64,000 nucleotides of DNA from assembly GCF_000002425.4 (NCBI RefSeq), contig NC_037254.1, forward strand, positions 1,494,589-1,558,588, given 5' to 3'. Of the stretch, positions 50,516 through 63,590 are shown one piece after another. The notes under the pieces are model-generated. The model saw nothing but the letters and a program-made list of their open reading frames with translations, was not told the origin of the DNA and did not search any database. Numbering within the stretch: the stretch's first letter is position 1; each line of letters starts with the position of its first letter. Position numbers and translations under genes: made by a program. Origin of the DNA: Physcomitrium patens (Eukaryota; Streptophyta; Bryopsida; Funariales; Funariaceae).

Positions 50516-50773
50516 CTAATAAACTAGGGAATCTTGATTTATCTCTTTTATTGTTTCTTGGTTTTGGATCTGCTGATCTCGATTATTGAAATTGAACAGA
50601 GCATTACATTGCTGATTAGTATGTCCTGACTGCTTGCAATTCGCACACATTGGTGCATAATCATCACAAGCTCTGGGATTGGAACATTTACCGACATAAT
50701 GACCAATTTTTCTACAACGAAAACAATGAAGTGGTCTTCTTGTACCTCCATCCAACATATTGGGTGTCTCCAT
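50516..50773 (-). mobile_element. gag zinc-knuckle region of element F
   Basis: Two CCHC zinc knuckles, CFRCRKIGHYVGKC and CANCKQSGHTNQQC, with all zinc-binding residues present. They are the nucleic-acid-binding part of gag. The matching stretch of G (57080-57260) is less well preserved. Confidence 0.8.
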
Positions 50774-52443
50774 TGGTATATACCTACTAGGCTTCTTCCA
50801 TGTAGGGTTAAAAAATGATCCTGGTTGTCTCGTTGGTATAGAAGGTACTTGGTTTGATGACGCCGGTGGAGCATATTGCTGATACCTCTGTTGCTGCTCG
50901 TAGTTCTGGGGGTTTGATGCAGACCCCTGATTAAAATTGGAACTTTGAAAGTTATTGAATGCTCAATTTTGTCAATTAGATCGATTTCCATTCCATCCAT
51001 ACATATTTCTCATTTGAACTTGATTGACTTTCCATTGAGTCGGTGGGATCATGGTCTGATTATTGAATTATTGTTGCCTTGTAAATGCCAATAGTTTTGG
51101 GTAGGGTACTTTCCTCTACAAAATGTACATTGAACACATGTTTGTCTAGGTGATAGACATTCCGTGTCAAAATGACCTTGTCCCTTACAATTATTATATC
51201 ATACATTAGGTCTCGTATTAGAAGGCTTATGTCGTTTCTCCTTATCTTTAGCCAAATTCACGGCCAATTTTTCTATTTTTTTTGTTAGATTTAATAACAA
51301 GGCTTCATTTGGATCTTTAACAGTCACATTTGTGAACAATTCCGATTGTTGATAGGTTGGCAATGTAAAATAAGGTGTTATCATTATTGGCGTTATTGCT
51401 TGAAGTGGTTTAGCATTAATTAGTTGTTACAACATAACATTCTTCCTGTTGGATGCAGCCATTTGTGGATAATTACCCATGGACACATTTCTCGATTGTA
51501 TTTGTTAGCTTCCTGAACTTGGAATCATCATGGCCTCCACTATTAACAATTGGTTATAATGACATTCTTCCCACACCTTTGCTCATGCCAATGATGCTTC
51601 TACCGTAGCTGGTCGAGCTTCTTTTATAAACATTTTCAATTCTGGTGGATGCAAACCATTGAATAATATCGACAATATAAATACATCTGGCATTTGATTA
51701 TTTGTCCATTTACAAAGTATATCCACGACTCGGCCATAATAGGACTCCATTGATTCCCCCACAAACATCCTGCTATTCATAAAACTTTCTTGAAGCCGAT
51801 CTTCAAATCTAATTGGTCTAAAATGGGTTAGGAAGGCATTCCTCAAGGCCTCCCAATTGAAAAATCTATCCACTAGTTGCCAAATATATCATTCAAAAGC
51901 TATATCTTTTAAAGTTGTTGGCAACCATTTCAACCAAATGTCTTAAGTTCTACCATTATTAGCCACGCAGATTGTCAAGAATTGAGATATATGGTGATTA
52001 GAATCAGAGTCCGGCCAACTACTAAAAGTAGGTAATGGTGCCACACTTATAGTTCGGTCTCCTACTGCTCCCATTTGTATTGCAATTGATACTTCTTGCA
52101 CTCCCACAGCCATTGATTTTATCACTGGTCTCTTTGCTATTTGAATTTGAATTTTTCTTCCTTTGATTTTACTTGGACCTACAATTCTTTTATATCATTC
52201 CCGTAGGAGATTTCTTATACGTAATCACTCTTGTCTTTCTTTCGCTTGTCGATTAATTCTTTGATAATCCTCCCTTTTATGATTATCACTCATAATCTTT
52301 CATTCTTCTCGGAAAATCAATACTGCCTTGAATAATAACTCACATATTTGTAACCCTAAAACTGGTTCTTTTCACATTCTCATTCAACATATAATTCCAT
52401 CTCTCATACAATCAATTTCTAACATTTCATATTATTATCATTT

Positions 52444-52463
52444 CTCCGACAGTGGTACCAAAA
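52444..52463 (-). promoter_or_regulatory. primer-binding site region of element F
   Basis: On the minus strand the 5' LTR is followed by TTTTGGTACCACTGTCGG. The TGG start fits a tRNA 3' end, but the tRNA was not identified. G has a related stretch (GGACCGCTGTCGAGG) at the same place. Confidence 0.55.
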
Positions 52464-52998
52464 TGTTGTTCTTGTTGCGTTCAAGCTTCAGTATACCAAA
52501 GCAATTGAACTAATAGAGGTGGGTTCAAACATGGAGAAAGACTGGTTATATGAATTGGGTCTGTTAGTGTCACAATTGATTATACTCTAGCTATCTGAAA
52601 TCAATTATCAAACTACAAAACACCAAGGCTTACTACTTCCATCTTGATTCAACACATAATCTATTCTACAACTATCAATTCAACAATACTTCTCTCAATC
52701 ACAATTCTTCATAAGCAAATAATAAAAGCAAAGAAAACAAAGAGGTAGCACCAAGCTTATTCTGACTTACAACTTTCACAGTCTAGCTTTGATCTCTCTT
52801 TTCTCAACCTATTTATCCTACTAAAAAGATGATCCATTGGCTAGTGGATTCCAAAGGTTATGACCCTTTGAATTCTTAACCATTTATTCCACTAACAATC
52901 TATTGTTACCAACTAAACTACCTAACCATCAGTCTAATTCTCAAGGTTATCAATAATCAACTAATAACTTACCACAAAGTTTATTTACCTATTCTACA
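52464..52998 (-). repeat. 5' LTR of element F
   Basis: 535 bp, TGTTGTTCTTG to ATTCTACA on the plus strand. It is followed by the target duplication ATCCA (52999-53003). It is related to the LTRs of G (shared TGTAGAATAG start and AAGCTTGGTGCTACCTC on the sense strand). Confidence 0.92.
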
Positions 52999-54261
52999 AT
53001 CCACCTTTAAAATCTTGATATAAATTGAATCTTCCTATGTAATATAATATCCTTAGGTAATCTATGATAGCAATAGATATTGTCAAGAAAAAACTTAATT
53101 ATTTCTTCACTTATGATAGATTTTGTACATGGTCTAAAATATGTCATCTTAGTAGAATAATCTATTATCACAAATATAAAATCATACAAATCTTTGATTG
53201 AAAGATCCAAAATAAAATCCATAGAAATAAAAGACTATAGTTATTCTGAAATAGATAATGGCTGAAGAAGTCTATAAGGTTGATGACAAGGAGTTTTGGA
53301 TCTTGAACAAATATCACATAGTTGTACATAGTCTTTGATTGCCTTCTACATTTGAGGCAACTAAAAATCTTTAGATATTACTTCCAAAAACCTATTGTAT
53401 CTAAAATATCCCGCTACTAAAAAAATATGACAAGCTTAAAGAACATGTAATTGTACTTTACTTTTTCAAATATATAATTATCTTTAAAAATAGAGTAGAT
53501 TATTCTTGAACTTGAACTTAGAAGTATTATAAGACTTAAAAGAATTATGCTTGATATCATAAACAAGAGAATCAAAAGACATACTTGATTGAATTTGTTT
53601 GACAAAGGTTGAATCAACAACTAATGTTGATTTTATTACTTGAAAATGAAAATGCTCTAACTTCAAGAGTATTGTTCTTTGTTGAACAAAAGCTACATCT
53701 CTTTTTTTTGGTACAAGACAAGAACATCTAGAAAGGGCATTTGATAAACCTTGTTATTTTTTTGGATCTATTGGTGATCTTGAAATCAAATCTTAATAAA
53801 GACATACTCCAACAAACTTGGTAATAATTCAAAACATGTATTGATATGAAGTACTTGAGATTCTTTTAATCCATATATAATAATTAGACTCGAAGCGCCC
53901 TCTAAATAATGATGCCATTCTTAAAATAAATCCACAATTGTAAAAAGTTCTTTGTTGTATATCTTGTAGTTAATCTTGACTACTAAAAATTTCTTGGAAT
54001 AAAAAACTATTGAATTGAGCTTATCAATTGCTCTTATTTGTGATAAAACAACATCTATAGTAAAGTCTAATGGATCTTTTTTTATAAAAAATGCCTTAAA
54101 AATATTGATGCAATACAAAATTAATGTAAAAATAAATGTTGTCTTCAAGGCTTCAAAAGGTATTTTAGCTTCTTTGCTCAATTGAAGTTTGTCTTTACAT
54201 GTAAGACATGTAAGAAGAGCCACAACTTAAGAAGAGTTTTTAATGAAGATTCAATAATAAT

Positions 54262-55029
54262 TGTAGAATAGATATTAGTTTGCTTTTGTAAGATATTGAT
54301 TAAATAGATTAATAGTCCATAGAATAGTCAATTCATGAGGATGGATGGTTGATTTAGTTATTAAAAGTGGTTATTATAGGATTACAGTTAGGATTTGAAA
54401 ATCAGTAGCAATTATATAGGAGTTGTAGAAGTTTGTTAGGAAGACAGACTGTGATAGTCATGAGTCGGGGTTAAGCTTGGTGCTACCTCTTTGTTCTCTT
54501 TGTTTTCTTTTTTGTTGAAGAGTAATGGATAGTTTTTTAAATACTGAGAAGTGAGTCTATGGAATAAATCAAAGATTGATTTATGAGTTATTGATTATGT
54601 AATTGGAGTATTGAGTGATTGAATTATATGAGAAGTTATTGGAAGTTTAATTATAGATGGAAGATTATGATTGTTGTTTATTGAAAGTTGTGTGTGTTTT
54701 GGACAGAAGAAGTCTGTGATTACAAAAATTCTCTGAATTCAGATTGGTTGGTGTGAAGTTTGTTATTCTTGGTGTTGGATGGAATTTATGAGTTTTGAGC
54801 AGTCTTTTAAGAGTGCAAGGTTGCACACTATTGTTATCAGTTGATAAAGGAGTATTGTTACTAGGAAGAAGCATTGTAGTATTTTTTAGTATTTTAGTCA
54901 TTCAAAAAACAGTTAATCGTGTGACCCTAACAAGTAAAGCTCATGCCCTTAGTCTTTTCCTATGTTCGAATTCTCCTATATAAGTTTATTCTGAAAGGAA
55001 TTTGTAGAATAAGTAAAATGACAATTACT
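54262..55029 (+). repeat. 5' LTR of element G
   Basis: 768 bp starting TGTAGAATAG. It differs from the right LTR (59555-60322) at about two dozen sites by hand count, roughly 3 percent. Target duplication ATAAT lies at 54257-54261. Confidence 0.93.
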
Positions 55030-55269
55030 TTTTAGGACCGCTGTCGAGGATTGACAATAGCATTGAGTGTTAAGAATTAACTGCCAGATGAGTAGTTGGG
55101 AAATAGGAAGCAAATTCAGCAGTATATAATGAAAGATTATGGTTATTAAGAATGAGAATATTGTAGTAAAGAAAACACACCAGTCGAAAGAAAGACAAGA
55201 GAATCATTTTAAAATAAGCACGAATATAAGTTGAAAAGGAAGCATCGATAAAGTTGGATTAAGCCATGG

Positions 55270-55737
55270 TTGTATGTTTATCGACATATCCGAGCATACC
55301 CAGAAGCTGACCGATCTCTAATATTTCAGACATATATAGTGTTAAAAAAAATTCCAAGAGCACTCGTAGGAAATTTTGTCAACAGTCCAACGTATCTCTT
55401 CAGCTCGTTAACTGCAAGTGGAGGAAACAAAGAAGAATTAGGTACTCTGTTGGATACCTTTCCGATAGCAGAAATTACCGATTTTGTAAAAATTAGTTCT
55501 GTAAAATGGCATAAATTGCTTGCCAATAAGGGCCAATTCAGTGTATTTCAAAATCTGTCATTTTTACCTCTAATTCAATCAATAAACTTATTCAAGGATA
55601 ATAATAGTAAATTAAGGAGGTTAGAAAGTCTGGAAAAGATAATTGGGGAAGGCAGTGGTAATTTTAATAAGAGATTAAGTGGCACATTGTCCTCTTCAAT
55701 GGTGACGGGTGGTCTAGCAGTTCCAATAGCAGTATAA
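55270..55737 (+). mobile_element. long open stretch near the gag start of element G, not shared with F
   Basis: 156 open codons without an obvious ATG at the start. The last 30 codons align with the gag-proximal part of F. The first about 125 codons have no counterpart in F, where the shared CGAAAGAAAGACAAGAG stretch (55186 in G) is followed by different sequence. The product is soluble, rich in Leu, Ser and Lys, and of no recognised family. It may be original gag N-terminal sequence lost from F, or sequence captured by G. Confidence 0.4.
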
Positions 55738-57567
55738 ATGGGTGACGTGAGCAATCGCATAACAATCGTGGCTCCATTACTTATTTTTAGGGACTTTCTA
55801 GGGACGGATCCCAATCAACATTTATCTCAGTTTCTGACAGTATGTATAGCTAATAATGGAAGAACCGAAGATATTTGGTTACGATGGTTACCAACAATCT
55901 TAAAGGACATGGCGTTTGAATGGTACAACCGCCAATTAGTGGGTCAATTTCCAAATCGGGAAGCATTGAAGAATGCATTTTTAACCCATTTTCGACTAAT
56001 AGGTTTTGAAGATCGTCTTCGAAAAAGGTTAATGAATAGCAAAATGATCCTAGAGGAGGGAATAGAATCGTATTATGGCCAGGTGGCTGATATACTCAGT
56101 AAGTGGCTGAATCACCAAATGCTAGAGGCATTTATCTTATCCATATTAATCAATAGTTTGTAACCACTAGAATTAAAAATGTTTGTGAAGGAAGCTCAAC
56201 CCATTACGATGTCTGCATCCCTTAATAGAGCCAAGGTTTGAGAGGAATACCATTACGATCAGTTTTTAACTACTGGAGCTACGATGATTCCAGTTCAAGG
56301 TACTTATCAAAATTCGACTTGGAACGGATCAGTAGGTGCTTATCGACGGATATTAGATACAAGGGCCAATTCCAATGCCAATATTCAGGGGCCAATTAAT
56401 GTCACTCTATTGTAAACTATGCCACTGAATGTGACAATAGCGTATGCTCCCTATTTTCGATATCAACAACAAGCATTAATTGTGGCAAAATCACCAATAA
56501 TATCAACCTCAAAAGATTTCAATGAAGCCTTGTTGAACCTAATGAAGAAAATGGAAGAAATGGCCGTCAATATGGCCAAGGATAAGGAGAAGAGGCAAAA
56601 GCCTACCAATATTAGGACCAATGTTTGGTGCAGTAATTATAAGGGCCATGGTCATTTGGTAACAGAATGCCCTTCACCCTCACAAATGATGGATCAATGT
56701 ACATTTTACAGTGGAAAGCACTTAACAACTAATTGTTGGAATTTGCAAAGGCAACAACAATTCAGTAATCAGATCATGATCCCACCAACTCATTGGGACG
56801 TCAAACAAGTTCAATCGGGAAATACATTTGGATAGAATGAAAAGTGATCTAATTGACAACATCAAGCATTCAATAACTTTTAAAGTTCCAATTTTAATCA
56901 GGGGTCTGTATCAAATTCCCAGCACTATGGGAAGAAGCAGCAGAGATATAAGCAATATGCTCCTCCAGCATCATCAAACCAAATTTTCTCCATTCCAACG
57001 AGACAACCAGGATCATTTTTTAACCCTACATGGAACAAGCCTAGTAGGTATATACTAGTGGAGACACCCAATATGCCTGATGGGGGTGCAAGAAGACCAC
57101 TTTGTTATTTCTATTGCAGACAGATTGGTCATTATGCAAGTGAATGTTCCAATCCCAGAGCTAGTTATGATTATGCATCAATTTGTCGAAATTCTAAGTA
57201 GTCAGGGCATACTTATCAACAATGTAATGCTTTATTCAATTTCACTAATCGGGATCAGCAGATCCAAAATCAAAGAAAAATGAAAGAAATAAATCAAGAT
57301 CTTCAAGATTCCCATATAAATCGGGTAGAATGTGTCTAAGGTATTTTTATCGAGAGTCAACAAAAGGGGAAAGGACCAATTCAGTATTTGGATGAGCTTG
57401 ATGTGAAGGGCCAATTTGACCTTATTATGGAGACATCCAATCCAGGTCCTGTTATAGGCTTTTTACCTAGTATGAGACCTAAATCAATTGGGCAATCTAA
57501 TGAAGTCCCGATTACGATGGCTTCAATTCCATTTCAAGCTGTTTCATTCTCTATGCGATTTTAAGAA

Positions 57568-58089
57568 ATGTCTTTTCTATTGAAAGATCCTCTCAGAGGC
57601 GTGAATTCTAAGGAAGTTCCATCAGCTATTCCAATTTTGAGTCTAGGGCGGAAGAATATCTTATCTCAAGGAGTTAAATTCCAACCAATGAAAAGAAAGA
57701 GGATATTAGACATTATCCTAAATATAGAATCTTATGATATATTGAAGGATGTGGATGCTATTCGGCCTTCTATTTCTATGAAGCAACTTCTAACGGTCGC
57801 ACCAGAGTGTCATTCTATATTGAATTCATTGTTAACACGGTATAGGCAACGTAATAAGAAAGTTTGTGAAGTCAGTTTGAACCCTGATCCACGTGCACCA
57901 ATCATCAATGTTTTGATTGACGATATTATGATCTCACATATTCAGGTGGATGGTGGTTCCAGTGTCAATTTAATGAACGCTAATATAATGGATGCTTTAG
58001 ATTTGAAATACTTAGTATCCACGATATTGGTATTACGGATGGCAGATCATAGTCGGGTTAAACCAATGGATATTTTACGGAGTGTTTAA
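57568..58089 (+). mobile_element. protease region of element G
   Basis: 174 open codons containing IQVDGGSSVNLMNA, an aspartic-protease active-site motif of the D-G-G type, and a following hydrophobic LVSTILVLRMAD stretch. It aligns with 49967-49701 of F. D-G-G-S-S variants of D-T/S-G are known in plant Ty3/gypsy proteases. Confidence 0.75.
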
Positions 58090-59554
58090 ACTATAATTCT
58101 TGGTATTGCATATGTAATTGACTATATCATCTTTTGGCTATAATGTTTGACTTTATCATATCTAATTTTATTGGAATGACATTGGCATTATTAGGTGAAG
58201 GCCAAGAATAATTGGAGTCAAGGTACTTTGATAATTGGTAAGAACGGCGACAAAATAGTATTACAAATGTACCCAGTACACTATCACGGGAAGTCTCAAT
58301 TACCAGCATCTGAATTAATGTTGGATGATGAGCTTAGCTCCGATGATAATACAGTCGCACCGATTATGAAGGCGCCCGTGACGGCAGCGCAATACCTTAA
58401 AGTAGTATACCAATTTGGAGGTCTGGGGAGTACTTGATATATCCGATGGATTCGGAAAGCTCTGATTATGTTGGTATTGATTGGATGATCAAGTATGATG
58501 TGCACCATATTAATGCCTTGGGCACATGATTCAATACTTCGCACATGTCGAACTTACCAACTAATTTTCAACCAGCGCGAGAGATAAAACATAACATCGC
58601 CATTGCACCTTTATGTCAAACTATTAACTTGGCGACCACAATACAGCCTCGGACAATTAAGATCTACAAAGGTATTAAAGATCAATAGTTGACCTGTTGG
58701 ACAGAATTTTTCTTGCATCATAAGTTCGCTTTTTGCTTAGACTTATGCTGATTTAAAGAGTATTCCCGCTGACGTCTGTGAGCATCGTATCATTTTAGAG
58801 GAGAATGCTAAATCAATACGATAAAGGTAACATTGCCTTAATCCTAAATATTTTCTCATGGTGAAGGAGGAATTGGACAAGTTTCTTACGATTGGTTTTA
58901 TTTACCCAGTATCGAATAGCGAGTGGATTTCTTCAATCATGATGGTGCCAAAAAAGAATGCAAAAATCCGAATTTATTGGGATTTTTGGAAATTTAATGC
59001 GGCCACCAAGAAAGATTACTTCCCATTACCTTTCACAAACAGTATGGGTAACCTATTGTCAATATCACTAAGTAGTAAGAGAATAGGAGTGGGGCACCAG
59101 TTAAAGTCATTCTGTGGTATTGTTTTGGGTTTGTTGGAGTGCCATTTCTTGTGTTTCTTGTGTATTTGAGTGTAGTAGTTCCAGTTAAGAGTTAACAGTG
59201 AGGACCTAGTCACAAGTGTCAATTGAAGATGTTCTAAAATGAATGAGTCAATAGTAGCATCAATTAGAACTTCGGGATGCCCAAATCTTGAAACTGGAGG
59301 CTCAAGTCCATATATTAGGTGAGTATAATGAAGATCTATCAAACTAGTTGAGGAAGGAGCCAATGGATGGATTGAAGGAGGAAGAAGATTTGAATTTAGA
59401 ATCAGAATCGTTGAAACTTACATTTGATAATACAGCAAATGATCAATTGGGTGGGTCAGAGGAACTAGTAACTTTTTAGGATTTTGTTAAGTAGTTTTTA
59501 GATAGGAATCAATTATGTGTTTGCGAGGATGCTGCACAGATAGGAGTGGGGCTA

Positions 59555-60322
59555 AGTAGAATAGATATTAGTTTGTTTTTGTAAGATATTGGTAAAATAG
59601 ATTAATAGTCCATAGAATAGTCAATTCATGAAGATGAATGGTTGATTTAGTTATTAAAAGTGGTTATTATAGGATTACAGTTAGGATTTGAAAATCAGTA
59701 GCAATTATATAGGAGTTGTAGAAGTTTGTTAGGAAGACAGACTGTGATAGTCATGAGTCGGGGTTAAGCTTGGTGCTACCTCTTTGTTCTCTTTGTTTTC
59801 TTTTTTGTTGAAGAGTAATGGATAGTTTTTTAAATACTGAGAAGTGAGTCTATGGAATAAATCAAAGATTGATTTATGAGTTATTGATTATGTAATTGGA
59901 GTATTGAGTGATTGAATTATATGAGAAGTTATTGGAAGTTTAATTATAGATGGAAGATTATGATTGTTGTTTATTGAAAGTTATGTGTGTTTTGGACAGA
60001 AGAAGTCTGTGATTACAGAAATTCTCTGAATTCAGATTGGTTGGTGTGAAGTTTGTTATTCTTGGTGTTGGATGGAATTTATGAGTTTTGAGCAGTCTTT
60101 TAAGAGTGCAAGGTTGCACACTATTGTTATCAGTTGATAAAGGAGTATTGTTACTAGGAAGAAGCATTGTAGTATTTCTTAGTATTTTAGTCATTCAAAA
60201 TATAGTTAATCGTGTGACTCTAACAAGTAAAGCTCATACGCTTAATCTTTCCCTGAGTTTGAATTCTCCTATAAAATTTTATTCTGAAAGGAATTTGTAA
60301 AATAAGTAAAACGATAATTACA
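59555..60322 (+). repeat. 3' LTR of element G
   Basis: 768 bp, ends AATTACA, followed by the target duplication ATAAT (60323-60327). See the 5' LTR. Confidence 0.93.
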
Positions 60323-61104
60323 ATAATTGACAAATGTCAAAAAATATTACACATCTTTGATTGTTTTTAGAACCTCCTAAACCATGATAGTTTAGACCTT
60401 CTTAGAATCTATTATTAATCTTTTATTGGAAATTGTGTATCTTAAAAAATCAATTTTAATAGTATAGAATATATATTTTTTTATTTTTGCATATAATCTT
60501 ATATCTTTAAGTTCTTGTAATATATGATAAACATGAAGTTCATGCTCTTTTCTATTCTTAGAGTAGATTAGAATGTCATTTAAATAAAAGACAACAAAAT
60601 CATCAAAAAATTTACAAAAGATATCATTCATGAGATGTTAAAAAGTAGCTGCTACATTTGTGAGTCCAAAAGGCATGATATTATATTCGAAATGTCTATA
60701 TATAATTTGAAAAGTAGTCTTCTATTCATCTCTTTTTTTGATTTGGATTAGATTATATGCTCCTTGTAGATATATTTTTATATAGATCATTGCTTAATTG
60801 AATTAGTTAAGAAGTCCTAAAATCAAAAATAGGTGATATCTATTCTTAATGGTGATCTTATTAAATCCTTGATAGTCTATGTTGTCATGATGTAACACAA
60901 CTAATAGGTTTAAGAGTGTGGAAATTATTATAATGTAGGAGATTTTAGTTCAAAGTATTAGAGCAAATTATCTTAGAAATATAGTTAATAGTCAAAAGAG
61001 TAGTAAAATTAAAAGGTACCAATGTTGCCTTTTTAGAAAGTTGACTTCTACTTACTTTGTAGGACCATAAATAAGGCAAAACAATGTAGATTGGAAAAAT
61101 AAAT

Positions 61105-61256
61105 AATATAGGAATCTTTAGAAGGAAGTTAAGAGTAAATTCTAATAAAATTTACTTAGCAAAACTAGATATTGATATCCAATATAGGAATCTTTAGAAG
61201 AAAGTTAAGAGTAAATTCTAATAAAATTTACTTAGCAAAATTAGATATTGATACCC
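61105..61256. repeat. two tandem 76-bp units in Y2
   Basis: Units 61105-61180 and 61181-61256 differ at only a few positions. Y1 has a single decayed counterpart near 18480-18560. Confidence 0.9.
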
Positions 61257-61998
61257 AAAGAGGGCTAGTTATGAACCAAGGTCGAAATCAGACCCTGAGG
61301 CACAAAACCGAGTCTCAACGACAACGACTCTGAGATTCTTTTGCAAATCAGAGAATGGGATTTGATAGCAAACTAGATAGGATTTGTATGAACATTAGTT
61401 TTGGGCGATTTGGAGTTGTTATGATTTTGTAAGAGCTTTACAAAGACAAGATTGTTTTCAGATGACTTGGATTTTGTGAAATAAAATAGGATTGATATTT
61501 TTAGTGATTTCAAGAGTTTTATAATAGATTTACAAGTGGAATTTTGTGGATTGATGGTTATAGTTGTGCTTAATATGTGTTGTAAATCTTAGCTCGACTT
61601 AACAGTTGAATTGAGGATTATTGAGGTTTAAGTGTGTCAAGGTTTCAAAAAGTAGAATTTTAGATCTAGTGTAGGTTTTAAAGATTTCTTGCAATCTACT
61701 AGTTGGATTAGAGTGAAATTTATATGAGAGGATATTAGACTTGTTTTTCTATGTATATGAGAATTTTGAAATCAACTGAATGGTGAAAAGGAGAAATATT
61801 GGCTCTAGGAAATTGGCATTAAGGTCAAAGAAGGAGGCTGACCAATATCCAATCACGTTTTTGAGGCTATCGTCTATTATGTAATTTCGATCTCTTTCAA
61901 ATTTTTTTGTACTTGTTGTCAACTTAATTATCAAAAAGCATGCAAATTTTTAGTTAAGATCAACTATTCATTCATTAGTAATTGAAGTATAAATCTAG

Positions 61999-62430
61999 TG
62001 TATGAATTATTAGGATTTGATTTAAGATTTAGGATTTGATTTAGGGTTAGGATTTGGTTAGGATTTGATTTAGGATTAGGATTTGATGAGGATTTAATTT
62101 AAGATTTGGATTTGGTTAGGATTTGATTTAGGGTTAGGATTTGGTTAAGATTTGATTTAGAATTAGGATTTGGTTAGGATTTGGCTTAGGAATTAAGATT
62201 TGGTTTAGAGTTGATTAAGTTTTGATTTAGGATTAAGATTTTATTTAGGATTTAGGATTTAATTAAGATTTGATTTAGGATTAGGATTTGGTTAGGATTT
62301 GGTTTAGGATTTAGGATTTAATTTAGGATTAGTTATGATTTGATTTAGGGTTTAGGATTTGGTTAGGATTTGATTTAGGATTTAGGATTTTATTTGAGTT
62401 TGTTTAGGATTTAAGATTTAATTAGTTTTT
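61999..62430 (+). repeat. TTTAGG-type minisatellite in Y2
   Basis: About twenty imperfect units of GGATTTGATTTAGG / GGATTTGGTTA, with some exact TTTAGGGTTAGG steps that resemble plant telomere DNA. The same array in Y1 is about 130 bp. Confidence 0.85.
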
Positions 62431-63224
62431 GGCCTAAAGTTTGAATGAAGTCCAATAGGATTTTAATTAGGATTAAATTAAAATTAAATTGAGATATATT
62501 TGAAATATATTTGTGATCATTTTAATATCTCTTTAAGATTTCTTATTGTTTCTTTATAATTCCTTTGAGGTTTCTTTGAATTTGATTAAAGATTGCTTAG
62601 CATTGTTATGGTCTAATTAGAATTTAATTAGTATTCTATTAGAGTTAGGATTTTTTTGTTGCAATTTCTATTCTACCTTCCACAACTAGGTGCCCGGAGC
62701 ATTCTCAAGCAAGACTTTATGTATTATGACAACATACATCTGCAAAGATCAATCTTTTTTCTTTAAAAATAAGATAAAAACTCTTGCTACAACTTTCAAA
62801 TGGCATATGAAGTTCTTAGCTAAGTTCTCATCAATGTGTTCTTTTAGTGCAGCCAATTCATTTTCTAATAAGTTGTAGATCAATCTGAATGGTGATTGAG
62901 CTCTTTCTTGTAGATCAATTAAACAATCATAAGATCAATACTTTGGAAGAATATCTACATTCTTCTTTTCAAAAATATCATGGAAATCTTAATATTGGCT
63001 AGAAATACTACTTGATGGCTTTTCACCATCAAAAATGGATGTGGCATATATAACAAAAGATGATCTTTCTTTTGCCATATGCATGAAAGCTCTTATATCT
63101 ACCAATAAAGATTTAGATGTATTAAGCTTATTTATTTTTATTTCATTATCAAAACTTTGAATTAAAAGATAAAAAAATTAAAGTTACAAAAAATTAAATT
63201 TATTTGAAGATTATATTTTTTTAA

Positions 63225-63590
63225 CTATGATAATCCTAAAATAATTAGATTGCAAAGAAATCTTATTATATTAAATATTGCTACAATATTATTATCTTTA
63301 ATTTTTATATTTAAAAGAATAGTCTTATGAATAATATTTCTAGAAGATAATAAATGTCCATCTATGACTTCTACATGTATAGGTTTAGTTTTCTTAACTA
63401 AAGGTATTTCTTGTTTCTTGATAAAATCTTTGTTTATAAAATAGACTGAGGCTCTTAAATCTAATAATGCAAAGATTTTGTGATTTTTAGGTCCTAAACA
63501 TACATCTATTGTAAAACAAGGTGAAAGATCTAAGAAGTGAATAGGACCTTTACTAAATATTGTACATGATTTTAGCCACACGGTTGTCAT
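63225..63590 (-). mobile_element. protease region of gypsy fossil E
   Basis: Open stretch of 121 codons aligning with 30291-29905 of C, with a LLDLRAS stretch at the place of the active site and the shared HVEVIDGHLLSSR stretch. It shows that E and C are the same family and fixes E's orientation at the right edge of the window. Confidence 0.75.

Larger units (their letters stand above)
45158..52998 (-). mobile_element. element F: LTR retrotransposon with gag, protease and partial RT (broken)
   Basis: 7.84 kb flanked by the perfect 5-bp target duplication ATCCA (45153-45157 and 52999-53003). Read right to left: 5' LTR; primer site; gag (about 52290-51200, with conserved stretches 52125-51943 and 51873-51583); two CCHC knuckles (50773-50516, CFRCRKIGHYVGKC and CANCKQSGHTNQQC); protease (49967-49701, VDGGSS) continuing beyond inserted Z (47165-46600); the first part of reverse transcriptase (46397-46140, VPKKNRKI); an acidic coiled-coil frame (46071-45853); polypurine tract; 3' LTR. 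RNase H and integrase are not seen. Same family as G. LTRs differ at roughly one site in twenty by hand count. It has several to tens of breaks. Inserted in the integrase of E. Confidence 0.9.
54262..60322 (+). mobile_element. element G: LTR retrotransposon with gag, protease and partial RT (broken)
   Basis: 6.06 kb with the perfect target duplication ATAAT (54257-54261 and 60323-60327) and two LTRs of equal length. Order: 5' LTR; primer site near 55030; a 5' open stretch not shared with F (55270-55737); gag (55738-56163); knuckle region (56419-56835 and 57080-57283); protease (57568-58089, VDGGSS at the active site); linker (58195-58437); start of reverse transcriptase (58858-59169); coiled-coil frame (about 59260-59480); polypurine tract (GGAGTGGGGCT near 59542); 3' LTR. 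RNase H and integrase are not seen. Sister of F, the youngest recognisable insertion with paired LTRs here. It has several to tens of breaks. Inserted near the RT/RNase H join of E. Confidence 0.92.
60880..62734 (+). mobile_element. element Y2, long solo-LTR-like insertion inside gypsy fossil E
   Basis: 1855 bp with 9-bp inverted ends TGTTGTCAT and ATGACAACA. It is homologous to Y1 along its length but longer, because of a 76-bp duplication (61105-61256) and a longer minisatellite. It interrupts the reverse transcriptase region of E, whose similarity to element C (near 29430) continues on both sides. No 5-bp target duplication is evident (flanks GTCTA and TACAT). There is no coding content. 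A solo LTR is most likely. Confidence 0.68.
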
